A stretch of DNA of 64,000 bases from Prochlorococcus marinus str. SB (GCF_000760115.1 NZ_JNAS01000002.1:992001-1056000), one strand, 5' to 3'. Shown: positions 10,093 to 19,361, numbered from the stretch's first letter. Notes: generated by a model not told the origin, from the sequence alone. Program-made: numbers and translations.

Positions 10093-10506
10093 TTTTTCTT
10101 TATCATTGATTAGTTAAATATTGAGATAATTTATTTAAATTACTGATATTTGAATAATATATGCAAAATTTAAAAAAAAACTCAAATTTAAGGCTTCACT
10201 AATCAACTTTATTAGATCTTGGAGAGTATTAATTTTCTAATTAATTACAATTGATGCATCCATCTGCTCAGTGAATAAAACGATTTATAGAGAAAGTTTA
10301 ATTATGAGAAAACTAGATTTTTCTTGATTTCAAAATACAAATTGTGTCTTTTCCTGTGATGAGAAGGAAATATATCTGAAAATTAATAAAACATAATAAA
10401 TAGCTCAAATTCTTAAATTCACCCCCCTTTGACATTTTCCCTATTTGCTAAATGTAGTTAAATTTTTAATGATAAATCTAGTGCCACCAATGCTTTTTGC
10501 TGTTTT
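10093..10506. other. Gene-poor interval between glgX and the HU gene
   Basis: No convincing coding frame is present here; ATG-started frames on the plus strand stop within about 15 codons. The stretch is very AT-rich. A perfect TTGACA hexamer lies at 10430-10435 after a C-run, but no good -10 box stands at the standard spacing. It probably holds the leftward promoter of glgX and possibly an unlisted RNA. Confidence 0.4.
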
Positions 10507-10644
10507 CTAAATGGAAAGGCTATTTTTTATAAATGAAAAAGCGCGGTTATAAGAAATAAATAATGTTGCTAAAAATGTCCCTAAAATTTGTATAAAGCTT
10601 TGCGCCGCCGGCATTTTCGGTTGCCGTATTTGAATTTGCTCCAT
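10507..10644 (-). CDS. Possible 45-residue membrane protein, uncertain
   Basis: A short leftward frame starts at ATG 10642-10644 and encodes MEQIQIRQPKMPAAQSFIQI followed by a hydrophobic stretch (LGTFLATLFISY) and a basic end. It contains a patch much richer in G+C (10601-10627) than its surroundings, which could reflect coding constraint or a structured RNA. I do not recognise the protein. There is no visible ribosome binding site, which is not unusual in this genome. It may be spurious. Confidence 0.3.
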   Translation of the reverse strand: MEQIQIRQPKMPAAQSFIQILGTFLATLFISYNRAFSFIKNSLSI

Positions 10645-10715
10645 ATGATGTGAAAGTTCGAGGTTTAAACTCGATTTAAATCTTTTTTTAACCCCTAGCT
10701 TTAATTTAAATTTCA

Positions 10716-10991
10716 ATGAACAAAGCTGATTTAGTAAATCTTGTAGCAGCTCGTACAGAGCTCACAAAAACTGATGTTTCTTTAGTTGTTGATGCAGCTA
10801 TTGAAACTATTGTTGATTCAGTAGTGGAAGGCAAAAAAGTCTCTTTACTAGGATTTGGTTCTTTTGAACCAAGAGATCGTTCTGCAAGACAGGGTTTAAA
10901 CCCTAAGACAGGCGAAAAAATAGCAATACCCGCTAAAAGAGTTCCAACATTCTCTGCAGGTAAACTTTTTAAGGATAGAGTTCAAGGGTAA
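10716..10991 (+). CDS. hupB: DNA-binding protein HU
   Basis: The 91-residue HU-family protein starts MNKADLVNLVAARTELTKTD and ends in the DNA-binding arm and tail: FGSFEPRDRSARQGLNPKTG, IAIPAKRVPTFSAGKLFKDR. HU dimers bend and compact DNA in the nucleoid. The length is standard. The gene stands alone, with a T-rich leader and a strong terminator 30 bases downstream, suggesting a monocistronic, abundant transcript. Confidence 0.97.
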   Translation: MNKADLVNLVAARTELTKTDVSLVVDAAIETIVDSVVEGKKVSLLGFGSFEPRDRSARQGLNPKTGEKIAIPAKRVPTFSAGKLFKDRVQG

Positions 10992-11020
10992 TTTTTTTAA
11001 TCTATTTCTTCCTTTAATAA

Positions 11021-11051
11021 AAGGGTGCTCTTATAGGGCATCTTTTTTTTT
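11021..11051 (+). terminator. Intrinsic terminator after hupB
   Basis: The arms AGGGTGCTCT and AGGGCATCT pair through about ten positions, including G-T pairs, around a three-base TAT loop and are followed by a run of nine or more T. It begins about 30 bases after the hupB stop. Confidence 0.8.
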
Positions 11052-11128
11052 AATCGCAAAAAGATGTAATTTGCTCGATGCCCAATACTCTTAATGATGT
11101 ATCCAAAATTTTGAAATCTTTAGAAGTA

Positions 11129-11440
11129 ATGAAATGTTTAACTATTTTATTCCTTAAATTTTTGTTGTTATCTAATTTTGTTATGGCTGAAACAATACCA
11201 ACAAATTCTAAAATTTTAAAACAAACTAGTGATTGTTTTAAAGATTCTCGAACCCAAATATGTAAAGAATTAGTTTCTGAAATAGAAAAACTTCAATTAG
11301 TAGTGTTTGACCAAAATAGATTCAAATGTCAGTCAAGTTTATTGGGGCTGCAAACGGAAATTATTGAAGCTTATTTTTTTAATAATTTCTCAAATGAGAG
11401 AATTTCATTAATGATTCCATATGTGATTAAAAATTGTTAA
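11129..11440 (+). CDS. Small exported protein of unknown function
   Basis: From the ATG at 11129 the protein has 103 residues and begins MKCLTILFLKFLLLSNFVMAE, a clear signal peptide with an AxA-like cleavage region (VMAE). The frame is open to an ATG at 11078, but starting there would bury the signal peptide, so the internal start is preferred. The mature part contains four cysteines (DCFKDSRTQICKE, RFKCQSS and a C-terminal Cys), suggesting disulphides outside the cytosol. I recognise no family. It opens a group of three short rightward genes after hupB. Confidence 0.6.
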   Translation: MKCLTILFLKFLLLSNFVMAETIPTNSKILKQTSDCFKDSRTQICKELVSEIEKLQLVVFDQNRFKCQSSLLGLQTEIIEAYFFNNFSNERISLMIPYVIKNC

Positions 11441-11494
11441 TTATTAAAATAATTTATTTTTTTGGAATATTATAAATTTGTTATTTAATTTGTA

Positions 11495-11737
11495 ATGGTA
11501 AAAGGTTTTTCTGATAATGAAGTTAAGAATAATACTCAAAATACTCAAATAAAAGAAAAAAAAGGCTTAGCAGGTTTTCTTAAAGGAAAGAAATTTACTT
11601 ACACTTTGCCAGGCAAAAAACAAATTAATATTTTTGGATCAATAGTAATAGGCTTAAATATCATTTTAGTATTGCTAGTCATCCTTTATTTAAAGAATCA
11701 AGAATTCCATGACTTTGTGTTTAATGTTGGACGTTAG
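11495..11737 (+). CDS. Small single-pass membrane protein of unknown function
   Basis: The 80-residue protein has a polar, Lys/Asn-rich first half (KNNTQNTQIKEKKGLAGFLK) and one hydrophobic segment at about residues 48-66 (IFGSIVIGLNIILVLLVILY), then a short tail. The topology suggests a cytoplasmic basic N-terminus anchored by one helix. No family is recognised. It lies 54 bases after the exported-protein gene and 58 bases before the next small gene. Confidence 0.55.
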   Translation: MVKGFSDNEVKNNTQNTQIKEKKGLAGFLKGKKFTYTLPGKKQINIFGSIVIGLNIILVLLVILYLKNQEFHDFVFNVGR

Positions 11738-11795
11738 CTATATTTTTAGATCGAAAGATTTTATTAGATGATATATTTAAATTTTGGAATATCTC

Positions 11796-12053
11796 ATGAA
11801 GGTAGTTAATTTAGTTTTTAAAGTATTTTTTTTGTTTATAACTGTTCTATTTTCGATATATTTTCTAACAGGTTATGACTCTGCTTTTGAGGCAGACCAA
11901 AATTGTCATTCGTATCTTTCAAGTTACGATAACCCATCTGGAAATTATGGTTGTGACCATGATACTGAGACTCATCAGTGGATACTTTACGAGTCCAATG
12001 AAAGTAAAGAACCAGCAAAAATTATTAAGAAATTTAGGTACAAGTTTTTATAA
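11796..12053 (+). CDS. Small membrane-anchored or exported protein, unknown function
   Basis: From ATG 11796 (a TTG at 11784 is also in frame) the 85-residue protein begins with the hydrophobic segment MKVVNLVFKVFFLFITVLFS, then a polar region with two cysteines (DQNCHSYLSS and NYGCDHDTETHQW). It may be secreted or anchored with the cysteines outside. No family is recognised. Its last six bases overlap the end of a convergent small gene. Confidence 0.55.
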   Translation: MKVVNLVFKVFFLFITVLFSIYFLTGYDSAFEADQNCHSYLSSYDNPSGNYGCDHDTETHQWILYESNESKEPAKIIKKFRYKFL

Positions 12054-12260
12054 ATCAATTTTCTTATAAAAAAACTTTGCAGATATAATAGAAATAACAG
12101 CCGTAATTGTGAAAGTAAGATATTGATATATGCTTCCTTCTAAGTAGATTTTATTTTTATATAGAGGAAAATCGACTAAAGATCCTATAGTACCCCAAAT
12201 AATAACCCAAACAGATATGTATAAGAATACTTTTATTGGATTAGATTTTTTTGCTTCCAT
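12048..12260 (-). CDS. Small two-helix membrane protein of unknown function
   Basis: The 70-residue protein has two hydrophobic segments: KVFLYISVWVIIWGTIGSLV and QYLTFTITAVISIISAKFFY, joined by a short loop with PLYKNKIYLEG. It begins two bases after the stop of the hli gene on the same strand, so it is probably co-transcribed with it. That suggests, without proof, a thylakoid or stress-linked role. No family is recognised with confidence. Confidence 0.6.
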   Translation of the reverse strand: MEAKKSNPIKVFLYISVWVIIWGTIGSLVDFPLYKNKIYLEGSIYQYLTFTITAVISIISAKFFYKKIDL

Positions 12261-12262
12261 TT

Positions 12263-12511
12263 TTAATTAATACCAAAAATTGAAGAAGTGACAGGTCTGC
12301 CGCTAAAAACTAACTCGGTTAATATGAGCATTAAGAATCCGATCATTGCTGCTCTACCATTTACAAGTTCAGCACTGCTATTAAATCCAAAAACATTCTT
12401 TACTTCATCACCCTGATTGTCTACCCATTTTGAGTATTCATTATCAGTTGATGATGTATCAGCAGTAAAATCATCATTTTGATTTTCTATTGGAGAGCCG
12501 TTTTCTTGCAT
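12263..12511 (-). CDS. hli: High-light-inducible protein (single-helix LHC-like)
   Basis: The 82-residue protein contains the chlorophyll-binding LHC motif ELVNGRAAMIGF at residues 48-59 within a single membrane helix (continuing LMLILTELVFSG). Such proteins bind chlorophyll and carotenoid in thylakoids and protect photosystem assembly under excess light or stress. The N-terminal 40 residues are acidic and polar, longer than in the shortest HLIPs. It is 45 bases downstream of cobD in the leftward run and is followed at two bases by a small membrane protein gene. Confidence 0.93.
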   Translation of the reverse strand: MQENGSPIENQNDDFTADTSSTDNEYSKWVDNQGDEVKNVFGFNSSAELVNGRAAMIGFLMLILTELVFSGRPVTSSIFGIN

Positions 12512-12556
12512 AGAGTCTTTATACTTTATTCTAGTAATTTTAAAACTAGTTTATTA

Positions 12557-13582
12557 TTAAATTAAAGTTGAAATTATAAAAAAAATTAAGACAAAAATTA
12601 TTATCCATAATAATTGTAATCTCAAGATTAATTGACAAATTAATTTAATTTTTTCTCCAGTGCAATTATCTCCATTCGCATTGATCTTTGGCTTTTTAAT
12701 AATCTCATTTTTATATTTACTTTTTCCACCCAATGTTATTCCAGAAATATAAGCAAATATAGCTTCTGAAATCCCAGCATTAGGCGAATCATATTTTTTA
12801 CCATCAAGATAGCTTTTTTTTATGATTGATCCATACTCATTAATTTTGGGACTAACTAAAGGTAATGTAATTAAAACTAATCTTGAAGGAACAAACGTGA
12901 AAATATCTTCGATTTTTGCACTGAAAAAACCTAAATATCTAAAATAATCATATCTGTAACCTATCATTGAATCTAAAGTACTTATGGCTTTATAAGAAAA
13001 ACCAAGTGATAAAGGCCCTGGCAGAAAAATTGAAAATTTCATAAAAAAAATTCCAATAAAAATCCAAAATAATGGCCCAAATATTCCATCAACTGAATTC
13101 TCGGTAAGACTCTCCGTACTTGATCTCAAAAGATGTTCTAAAGTAGATGAACTTACATCCCTACTAACTATCCTTTGTACCTTCTCTTTGATTATTCTCT
13201 TATTTTGGTCATTAATTTCTTCGCATTCTATTAGCTCTGCAATCTCTTTCACACTTGAAATAAGTCCCTTAGTCGCAATGCAACTTGAAAGTCCAAAAAA
13301 AATTAGCAATCCACCCAAAAAATTATTTCTTGAATGCACATAACTGAGTTCTATCAATTTACCTAAACCAAAACTCATTCCTATGGTGGATATAGCTACT
13401 ATTAAACCTCCCCAAAACAATATATTTTTATTTTCCCCAAAATTATTTATGAGGTAATCAGATATTTTTTTTATGTAAAAGCCAATTGCTTGAACAGGGT
13501 GGATTAAGAATCTTGGATCGCCGATTAATAAATCAAAACCAATCGATCCAAGGAATATTAAAAATAAATTTATTTCAGCCAA
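12557..13582 (-). CDS. cobD: Adenosylcobinamide-phosphate synthase (CobD/CbiB)
   Basis: CobD joins aminopropanol (phosphate) to adenosylcobyric acid in the B12 pathway. The 341-residue integral membrane protein starts with the family pattern [20 protein letters not shown] and contains [25 protein letters not shown] split over the conserved centre, then [21 protein letters not shown]. Several membrane helices are visible. The start overlaps the end of ilvC by 13 bases on the same strand. Another B12 gene, cobL, is at 59.6 kb. Confidence 0.93.
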   Translation of the reverse strand: MAEINLFLIFLGSIGFDLLIGDPRFLIHPVQAIGFYIKKISDYLINNFGENKNILFWGGLIVAISTIGMSFGLGKLIELSYVHSRNNFLGGLLIFFGLSSCIATKGLISSVKEIAELIECEEINDQNKRIIKEKVQRIVSRDVSSSTLEHLLRSSTESLTENSVDGIFGPLFWIFIGIFFMKFSIFLPGPLSLGFSYKAISTLDSMIGYRYDYFRYLGFFSAKIEDIFTFVPSRLVLITLPLVSPKINEYGSIIKKSYLDGKKYDSPNAGISEAIFAYISGITLGGKSKYKNEIIKKPKINANGDNCTGEKIKLICQLILRLQLLWIIIFVLIFFIISTLI

Positions 13583-14559
13583 CTGAACATCGAGCGCAAA
13601 CCTTTACCTACTTTCTCAATTTCATGTTTTGAGTTCTCTTCTCTTAATTTTGTCATTAAGGGTTTGTTTTTATCGCATTCTTCCACAAAATTCTTAGCGA
13701 AAGTTCCATCTTGAATATCTTTTAGAATTTTCTGCATTTCTTTTTTTGTATCACTATTGATTAGTCTTTTACCACTTACATAATCTCCATATTCTGCAGT
13801 ATTTGAAATGGAATCTCTCATTTGAGATAAGCCTCCCTTCACCATTAAATCAACAATAAGTTTAACTTCATGTAAGCATTCGAAGTAAGCAAGTTCAGGT
13901 TGATATCCTGCCTCTACAAGAGTTTCGAAGCCTGATTTGACAAGTTCTGATAATCCTCCGCATAAGACAGCTTGTTCGCCAAATAAATCAGTTTCTGTTT
14001 CTTCTTTGAAGTTTGTTTCAAGAATTCCTGCTCTCGTTCCGCCAATCCCTTTAGCGTAAGCCATAGCCAATGATCTTGCACTCCCAGAAGAATCTTGCTC
14101 TACTGCAAACAATGCTGGGACTCCTTGACCATTTTGATATTCCCAACGAACAGTGTGTCCAGGTCCTTTTGGGGCAATCATTACAACATCCACAAAACTA
14201 GGAGGTTTGATAAGTCCGAATCTTATATTGAAGCCATGAGCAAAACTTAATATCTTTCCTTCTTTTAAGTTTGGTTCTATTTCTTTAAGATAAACATCTT
14301 TCTGAAACTCATCTGGAAGGAGAATCATAATCCAGTCTGCTTTTTCGCAAGCTTCAGAAACGCTAAAGACTTGTAGACCATCGCTAATAGCTTTGCTTTC
14401 AGACTTACTCCCTTTATATAATCCAACAATTACATCCATACCGCTATCTTTAAGATTTAGGGCATGTGCATGACCTTGTGATCCATATCCAATAATCGCT
14501 ATTGTTTTATTATTTAAAAGACTTAGATCTGCATCTGTGTCGTAAAAGAGTTGGGTCAT
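13570..14559 (-). CDS. ilvC: Ketol-acid reductoisomerase
   Basis: IlvC converts acetolactate or acetohydroxybutyrate to the dihydroxy acids of valine and isoleucine synthesis, using NADPH and Mg2+. The 329-residue class I form has the nucleotide loop [17 protein letters not shown] at 24-40, the metal-binding segment [17 protein letters not shown], and the pattern [15 protein letters not shown]. The downstream cobD gene overlaps it by 13 bases. It lies 111 bases after clpP in the leftward run. Confidence 0.97.
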   Translation of the reverse strand: MTQLFYDTDADLSLLNNKTIAIIGYGSQGHAHALNLKDSGMDVIVGLYKGSKSESKAISDGLQVFSVSEACEKADWIMILLPDEFQKDVYLKEIEPNLKEGKILSFAHGFNIRFGLIKPPSFVDVVMIAPKGPGHTVRWEYQNGQGVPALFAVEQDSSGSARSLAMAYAKGIGGTRAGILETNFKEETETDLFGEQAVLCGGLSELVKSGFETLVEAGYQPELAYFECLHEVKLIVDLMVKGGLSQMRDSISNTAEYGDYVSGKRLINSDTKKEMQKILKDIQDGTFAKNFVEECDKNKPLMTKLREENSKHEIEKVGKGLRSMFSWLK

Positions 14560-14670
14560 TAGTTGTAGCTTCTTTGCATTTGATAATTAATATTTTAGAC
14601 ATTAAGGTGGAAATAAACCAAAAAAATTATTAATTTAAAAAATTAAAATTAAAATATTAATTTAGAAAGT

Positions 14671-15282
14671 TTAATACTGATTTGCTTCACTTGGATGTGT
14701 AATAACTCTATCAATTAATCCATAATTTTTTGCTTCTTCCGCACTTAGAAAATAATCTCTATCAGTATCCTTTTCAACTTTCTCAAATGATTGGCCTGTC
14801 ATATCTGCCATAGACATGTTTAACATATCTTTAATTCTTAAAATTTCCTTAGCTTCTATTTCAATATCACTTGCTTGGCGTTGAGACGTCCCTCCTAAGG
14901 GTTGATGAATCATTATTCTGCTGTGGGGCAAAGCAACTCTTTTACCTTTTGTACCAGCTGCTAATAAAAACGCTCCCATGGAAGCTGCAAGGCCTACGCA
15001 TATAGTTACCACATCACTTTTTACGTATTTAATAGTGTCATAAATTGCCAAGCCAGCAGTTACTGATCCTCCTGGGCTATTTATATACAGATAGATAGGT
15101 TTGGAATTATCATCAGAATCTAAATAAAGCATTTGTGCAACAAGGCTATTAGCAATACCATCGTTCACTTCTTGTCCAAGAAAAAGAATTCTTTCAACAC
15201 CTAGTCTTGTATATATGTCGACCCATCTTTCGTATTGACTTCCTGGAAGTCTGTAAGGCACGCTTGGAGTTCCTATTGGCAT
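14671..15282 (-). CDS. clpP: ATP-dependent Clp protease proteolytic subunit
   Basis: The 203-residue serine protease subunit carries a complete catalytic set: Ser101 in GLAASMGAF, His126 in MIHQPLGG, and the aspartate in [10 protein letters not shown]. It forms a barrel fed by Clp/Hsp100 chaperones. It directly follows clpR (24 bases), the arrangement typical of the cyanobacterial ClpP3/ClpR pair that forms a mixed core. The N-terminus [20 protein letters not shown] is of the cyanobacterial type without a long propeptide. Confidence 0.96.
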   Translation of the reverse strand: MPIGTPSVPYRLPGSQYERWVDIYTRLGVERILFLGQEVNDGIANSLVAQMLYLDSDDNSKPIYLYINSPGGSVTAGLAIYDTIKYVKSDVVTICVGLAASMGAFLLAAGTKGKRVALPHSRIMIHQPLGGTSQRQASDIEIEAKEILRIKDMLNMSMADMTGQSFEKVEKDTDRDYFLSAEEAKNYGLIDRVITHPSEANQY

Positions 15283-15306
15283 GATTTTAAAATAGTTTTG
15301 TGAGTG

Positions 15307-15978
15307 TTAAATTTTATTTGGTAGATCTTTTTGACTTGTGAGTATTCTATCGATAACTCCATAATCTAGTGCTTCTTGTGGGTTGAGATAACTCATCCTG
15401 TCAGAGTCTTTTGAGAGTTCTTCGATGGTCTTTCCAGTATTACGAGATAAAATCTCCAACATTGATTTTTTATTTTTCAAAACTTCCTCAGCTCTTATTT
15501 GGATATCGGTTGCTTGACCTCTTGCTCCGCTTATAGGTTGATGCAAAACAATAGAAGCATGTGGAAGAGCGGCTCTTTGTCCTTTAGTGCCAGATGAAAG
15601 AATAACTGCAGCAGTCCCCATTGCTTGTCCGATACATATCGTGTGAACTGGAGGCTTAATGTAGCTTATTGTATCGCAGATAGCGAAAGCTTCTGTTTCA
15701 AAACCTACAGCGTCACCAGTGTACCAACTTGTCCCAGTTGAATTGATATAGAAATAGATTGGTTTTTCTGGATCCTCAAACTCTAAATAAAGAAGTTGAG
15801 CAATGATTAGCTCAGTGACATCCATTCCTAGTTGTCTTTTCGCATCATCATCTGAAAATAATGGTAAGCCAAGATAAACAATTCGCTCTTTCAGTAAAAG
15901 AGAGGGTAGATCTGGGGGAGGGGTCCTCATGACGGTGTTTTCGCCGTAATAAGGAGCAGATACAGTCATTTGTATCAC
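15307..15978 (-). CDS. clpR: ClpR, inactive Clp protease-like subunit
   Basis: The 223-residue ClpP homologue lacks the catalytic serine: aligned with the neighbouring ClpP, GLAASMG becomes GQAMGTA, placing Gly121 at the serine position, while the histidine (VLHQPISG, His146) remains. An inserted stretch NSTGTSWYTGDAVGFETEAF is characteristic of ClpR. In cyanobacteria ClpR subunits assemble with ClpP3 into a mixed heptamer. The frame is intact, so this is a conserved family feature and not decay. It lies upstream of clpP in the same transcript. Confidence 0.95.
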   Translation of the reverse strand: MIQMTVSAPYYGENTVMRTPPPDLPSLLLKERIVYLGLPLFSDDDAKRQLGMDVTELIIAQLLYLEFEDPEKPIYFYINSTGTSWYTGDAVGFETEAFAICDTISYIKPPVHTICIGQAMGTAAVILSSGTKGQRAALPHASIVLHQPISGARGQATDIQIRAEEVLKNKKSMLEILSRNTGKTIEELSKDSDRMSYLNPQEALDYGVIDRILTSQKDLPNKI

Positions 15979-16009
15979 GAAATTAAGATTGAACTGATTC
16001 TAGCTAGAT

Positions 16010-17119
16010 TTAGCCCTGTGTCGCTGGTGATTTAAAAGATTTGTTTGACTCAGGATTATTTATTAGTTTTCCAAAGACCATTCTTCCAGTAGGAGTTTGT
16101 AATGCTCCTGTGATGACAATATCTAATCTGCTTCCAACAAAATTCTTTGCCTCATCAATAACAACCATTGTGCCGTCATCTAAATATCCAATACCTTGCA
16201 TTTTTTCTTTGCCTTCTCTCACGATTTTTATATTAAGTGACTCTCCTGGTTGTACTTCTGGCCTTAAAGCAATAACCAAATCACTCAAATTCATAACTTT
16301 TAATTCTTTAACTTCAGCGATCTGAGAAAGATTATAATCAGCCGTAATTAAAGTTCCTGTCATATCCTCAGTAATTTTAAGGAGTTTTTCATCTACCCCA
16401 TTACCTTCATACTTTGTTGGGTTTATTACAAGTCTTCTACCATATAAATCTCTTAATTCTTTTAATAACTTGAGACCTCTTCTGCCTTTCGACCTTTTTT
16501 CATTACTGCTTGAGTCAGCTAAAGTTTGTAATTCATCAATTACACTTTGAGCAACAATTAATTGTCCCTCCAATAAGCCGCAACTTAATAGACCATTGAT
16601 TCTTCCATCAATAATTACGCTAGTATCTAAAATTTTTGGACTTGCAGCAGGGAGAATTCCTTCATTGATTAGATATGCATCAGTGTTATTTGGATTGAAT
16701 AATCTCAATAATGTCCTCCCATGGGTATCTGCCAACTTATAACCAAGCACTCCAAAGAAAATGTTACTTAATATTGCTGCTAATGGTTTTGCGAAAAAAA
16801 CTTCTCTAGGGAAGGGTATTAATAGTATTGGAGCTAGTAGGAGATTAGCAACAAGTAATCCTAAAATTAATCCAACTGACCTACTTATTAGTAAGTCCGT
16901 AGGCATTGTTCTTATTTGATCAAGAAAAGTCTTTCTAAGTTGAAGGAATACAAAACCTGCTGCTAAACCTACAAAAAAGCCAATTATTGCTAAAACAATT
17001 CTAAAACCTTCTACATTAGATACCTGTTTAAGTATGTCTACTGGCAATAAATCAACACCAAGCCACCCTGAAGCAGCCCCAGACAATACAAATAAAATTA
17101 ATACTAAGATATCTGTCAT
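16010..17119 (-). CDS. PIN/TRAM-domain integral membrane protein (YacL-like)
   Basis: The 369-residue protein has four hydrophobic segments in residues 1-130, then a PIN domain beginning at KILDTSVIIDGRI with Asp165 and Asp171 as likely metal ligands and TADYNLSQIA carrying a later acidic residue, and a C-terminal TRAM-like beta domain (REGKEKMQGIGYLDDGTMVV). PIN domains are often RNases; this membrane-linked branch (Bacillus YacL type) has no firmly assigned substrate known to me. It heads the leftward run into clpR, 31 bases upstream. Confidence 0.88.
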   Translation of the reverse strand: MTDILVLILFVLSGAASGWLGVDLLPVDILKQVSNVEGFRIVLAIIGFFVGLAAGFVFLQLRKTFLDQIRTMPTDLLISRSVGLILGLLVANLLLAPILLIPFPREVFFAKPLAAILSNIFFGVLGYKLADTHGRTLLRLFNPNNTDAYLINEGILPAASPKILDTSVIIDGRINGLLSCGLLEGQLIVAQSVIDELQTLADSSSNEKRSKGRRGLKLLKELRDLYGRRLVINPTKYEGNGVDEKLLKITEDMTGTLITADYNLSQIAEVKELKVMNLSDLVIALRPEVQPGESLNIKIVREGKEKMQGIGYLDDGTMVVIDEAKNFVGSRLDIVITGALQTPTGRMVFGKLINNPESNKSFKSPATQG

Positions 17120-17215
17120 ATCTATAATCTACTAGGATTTATTAATTGAGTAAATAAGGATTTTATTTTTTTCGATCCTTAATACTTTTTTGGCGCTTAA
17201 AAATGAATTTAGATT

Positions 17216-18439
17216 ATGAATAAGTTTCCAAAAAGTGCTTATGTGCACATTCCTTTTTGCCACAGAAGGTGTTTTTATTGTGATTTTGCAGTTATTCCAC
17301 TAGGAAACGAAGTTGAAACTTTAAAAGGTTATGGAAGCAAAACAGTTAATGAGTATTTGCAATTTTTATATAAAGAAATATTGTCGATTAAGCATAAATC
17401 ACCTCTATCGACAATTTATATAGGAGGTGGAACTCCATCAATTTTAGATCCTGCTCAAATCAAAGAATTAGTTGATCTTTTTAAAGAAAATTATGGAATT
17501 GACTATGGTGCTGAAATCACTATGGAGGTTGATCCAGCAAGTTTTACTGAAGATGATCTTTTCGGATTCATAAATGCTGGGATAAATAGATTTAGTCTTG
17601 GAGTACAAAGTTTTAATAATCAGATACTTCAAAAGTCGGGAAGGCGTCATTTGAAAGAAGATGCAGAGAAATCTTGTTTATGGTTGAAGAGAGAATATGA
17701 TTCTGGGTTAATAAAAAGCTGGAGTTTAGACTTAATTCAAAACTTGCCACTAAGTGGATTTAAAGAATGGCAAGATGATTTAAAAAAAGCAATTACATTT
17801 TCACCACCTCATCTATCTATTTACGATTTAAATATTGAAAATGGCACTGTTTTTAAAAAATTAATTAATTTAGGCAAATTAAAACTCCCAAGTGATGAAG
17901 AAGCTTTTAGGAATAGTGAATCAACCCATTTAATTTTAAAAAAATCAGGGTATTCAAGATATGAAATCTCAAACTATTGCCTTCCTCGACATCAGTCGAG
18001 ACATAATAGAGTTTATTGGAGTGGTTTAGGCTGGTGGAGTTTTGGTCAAGGTTCCACTAGTTCACCTTGGGGGGAAAAGTTTACTCGACCAAGAGTTAGT
18101 AAGGAATATAAAGAATGGGTAACTAAACAAGACGAATTTAATTTAGATTCATCCTTAACTAATAAGGAGTTTGTTTATAAAGAACTTGATGAGAAAATAA
18201 TGTTGGGATTAAGACTCAAAGAGGGTGTAGATATCAAAAAAGTGTTTAAAGAACAAAACTGGGAAAACAAAAAATTTGAAAGCAACTTAAGTAAATTGTT
18301 TGAAGAATGGGAAAAATTTCTTGAAAGTGGACTTCTTGTAAGAAAGGGGAATAGATTCTTTTTAAGTGAGCCTAATGGCATGGAACTTAGTAATCAAGTT
18401 CTTGTTTCTATGTTTAAGTGGTGGGATGAGATTAACTAA
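17216..18439 (+). CDS. hemW: HemW-type radical SAM protein
   Basis: The 407-residue protein has the radical SAM cluster motif CHRRCFYC with cysteines 15, 19 and 22, directly after YVHIPF, plus YIGGGTPS and the SAM-binding FSLGVQSFN. HemW (formerly listed as coproporphyrinogen III oxidase-like) is considered a heme chaperone and lacks the extra HemN-specific cysteine after the motif: the residue following CFYC is Asp. It is a lone rightward gene whose end overlaps convergent panB by eight bases. Confidence 0.92.
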   Translation: MNKFPKSAYVHIPFCHRRCFYCDFAVIPLGNEVETLKGYGSKTVNEYLQFLYKEILSIKHKSPLSTIYIGGGTPSILDPAQIKELVDLFKENYGIDYGAEITMEVDPASFTEDDLFGFINAGINRFSLGVQSFNNQILQKSGRRHLKEDAEKSCLWLKREYDSGLIKSWSLDLIQNLPLSGFKEWQDDLKKAITFSPPHLSIYDLNIENGTVFKKLINLGKLKLPSDEEAFRNSESTHLILKKSGYSRYEISNYCLPRHQSRHNRVYWSGLGWWSFGQGSTSSPWGEKFTRPRVSKEYKEWVTKQDEFNLDSSLTNKEFVYKELDEKIMLGLRLKEGVDIKKVFKEQNWENKKFESNLSKLFEEWEKFLESGLLVRKGNRFFLSEPNGMELSNQVLVSMFKWWDEIN

Positions 18440-19205
18440 GTCTTTCAGAGACTACCCATTCTTTTAATTTGTCCTTCAATAGTTTCTTCCCTTGGATAAT
18501 TGGTTGGCAAAATGGGGGTTGATTATCATTGAGGCCTAACAAATCTGCAGTAACTCTTACTTGCCCATCGCAGTAATTACCTGCGCCGATACCTATTGTG
18601 GGAATTGTTAAAGAATTTTGTATTTCCTTAGCAAGCAAATCAGGAATATGTTCTAGAACTATTGAAAAACATCCTAATTCTTCAAGAATTGAAGCCTCTT
18701 TCTTAATTTTTTCTTGGCTTGCTTTGCTTTCTCCTTGTTTTCTTAATCCAATATTTAGATAGCTTTGTGGTGTAAGACCTATATGACCCATAACAGGGAT
18801 TCCCATTCTTATTAATCTAGAAATAACTTTTTGTATTTCTGGTTCAGCTCCCTCCACTTTTACAGCTTTTGCATAAGTGCTCTGAATGATTTTCCCTGCA
18901 TACTCAACAGCCTTATCCTCACCACATTGGTAAGTCAGAAAAGGCATATCTGAAACGACTAGAGGTTGTTCCTCAATTCTTTTCTTAAATCCTCTTGAAA
19001 CAGCATTAGTATGATAAATTATATTTTCTAAAGTTATTGGCAATGTCGATTTGTATCCTAAGCAGACCATTGCTAATGAATCCCCTACTAGTACGAGATC
19101 TACATTTGCTTGTTCTGCAATAGATCCTGATATGGAGTCCCAAGCAGTTAGTGCAATGATTTTGCGAGATTTTTTTTTATAATTAACTAGGTCTGAAGGT
19201 AACAT
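18432..19205 (-). CDS. panB: Ketopantoate hydroxymethyltransferase
   Basis: PanB makes ketopantoate from alpha-ketoisovalerate and methylene-tetrahydrofolate, the first committed step to pantothenate and CoA. The 257-residue barrel protein has VLVGDSLAMVCLGYKSTLPI, the Mg2+-binding region VVSDMPFLTYQC, VKVEGA, and GHIGLTPQS, all conserved in the family. Its end overlaps hemW by eight bases; upstream stands the divergently placed SRP RNA gene. Confidence 0.96.
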   Translation of the reverse strand: MLPSDLVNYKKKSRKIIALTAWDSISGSIAEQANVDLVLVGDSLAMVCLGYKSTLPITLENIIYHTNAVSRGFKKRIEEQPLVVSDMPFLTYQCGEDKAVEYAGKIIQSTYAKAVKVEGAEPEIQKVISRLIRMGIPVMGHIGLTPQSYLNIGLRKQGESKASQEKIKKEASILEELGCFSIVLEHIPDLLAKEIQNSLTIPTIGIGAGNYCDGQVRVTADLLGLNDNQPPFCQPIIQGKKLLKDKLKEWVVSERLS

Positions 19206-19240
19206 AACAAATTTATGTATCTTTTTTAATCAAGAATTGC

Positions 19241-19246
19241 TAAGAT
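19241..19246 (+). promoter_or_regulatory. Possible -10 box of the SRP RNA gene
   Basis: TAAGAT lies seven bases before the predicted first base of the SRP RNA. No clear -35 box is visible. The assignment rests on position only. Confidence 0.35.
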
Positions 19247-19252
19247 ATTCCT

Positions 19253-19346
19253 GACTCGGCCTTTCGCGGTTTTAACGCCTAAACCTGGTCAGGACCGGAA
19301 GGTAGCAGCCACAAGGGATGCTTGAGGCAGGCGAGATAACCGAGTC
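19253..19346 (+). ncRNA. ffs: Signal recognition particle RNA (4.5S type)
   Basis: The ends GACTCGG and CCGAGTC pair to close a long hairpin. The apical region has the highly conserved SRP domain IV sequence: CAGGACCGGAAGGTAGCAGC on one side and the GGGATGCTTGAGGCAGGC side opposite, with the GGAA-type loop. This RNA binds Ffh, also encoded in this window at 45.9 kb, for co-translational targeting. Size about 94 bases, the small bacterial form. Confidence 0.93.
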
Positions 19347-19361
19347 ACTCTATTTTACCTT

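Noticed and set aside
11078-11128. Earlier ATG for the exported small protein
   Set aside because: It would place 17 polar residues before a clear signal peptide.
15307-15978. clpR as a decayed clpP pseudogene
   Set aside because: The frame is intact and the missing serine is a defining family feature of ClpR in cyanobacteria.
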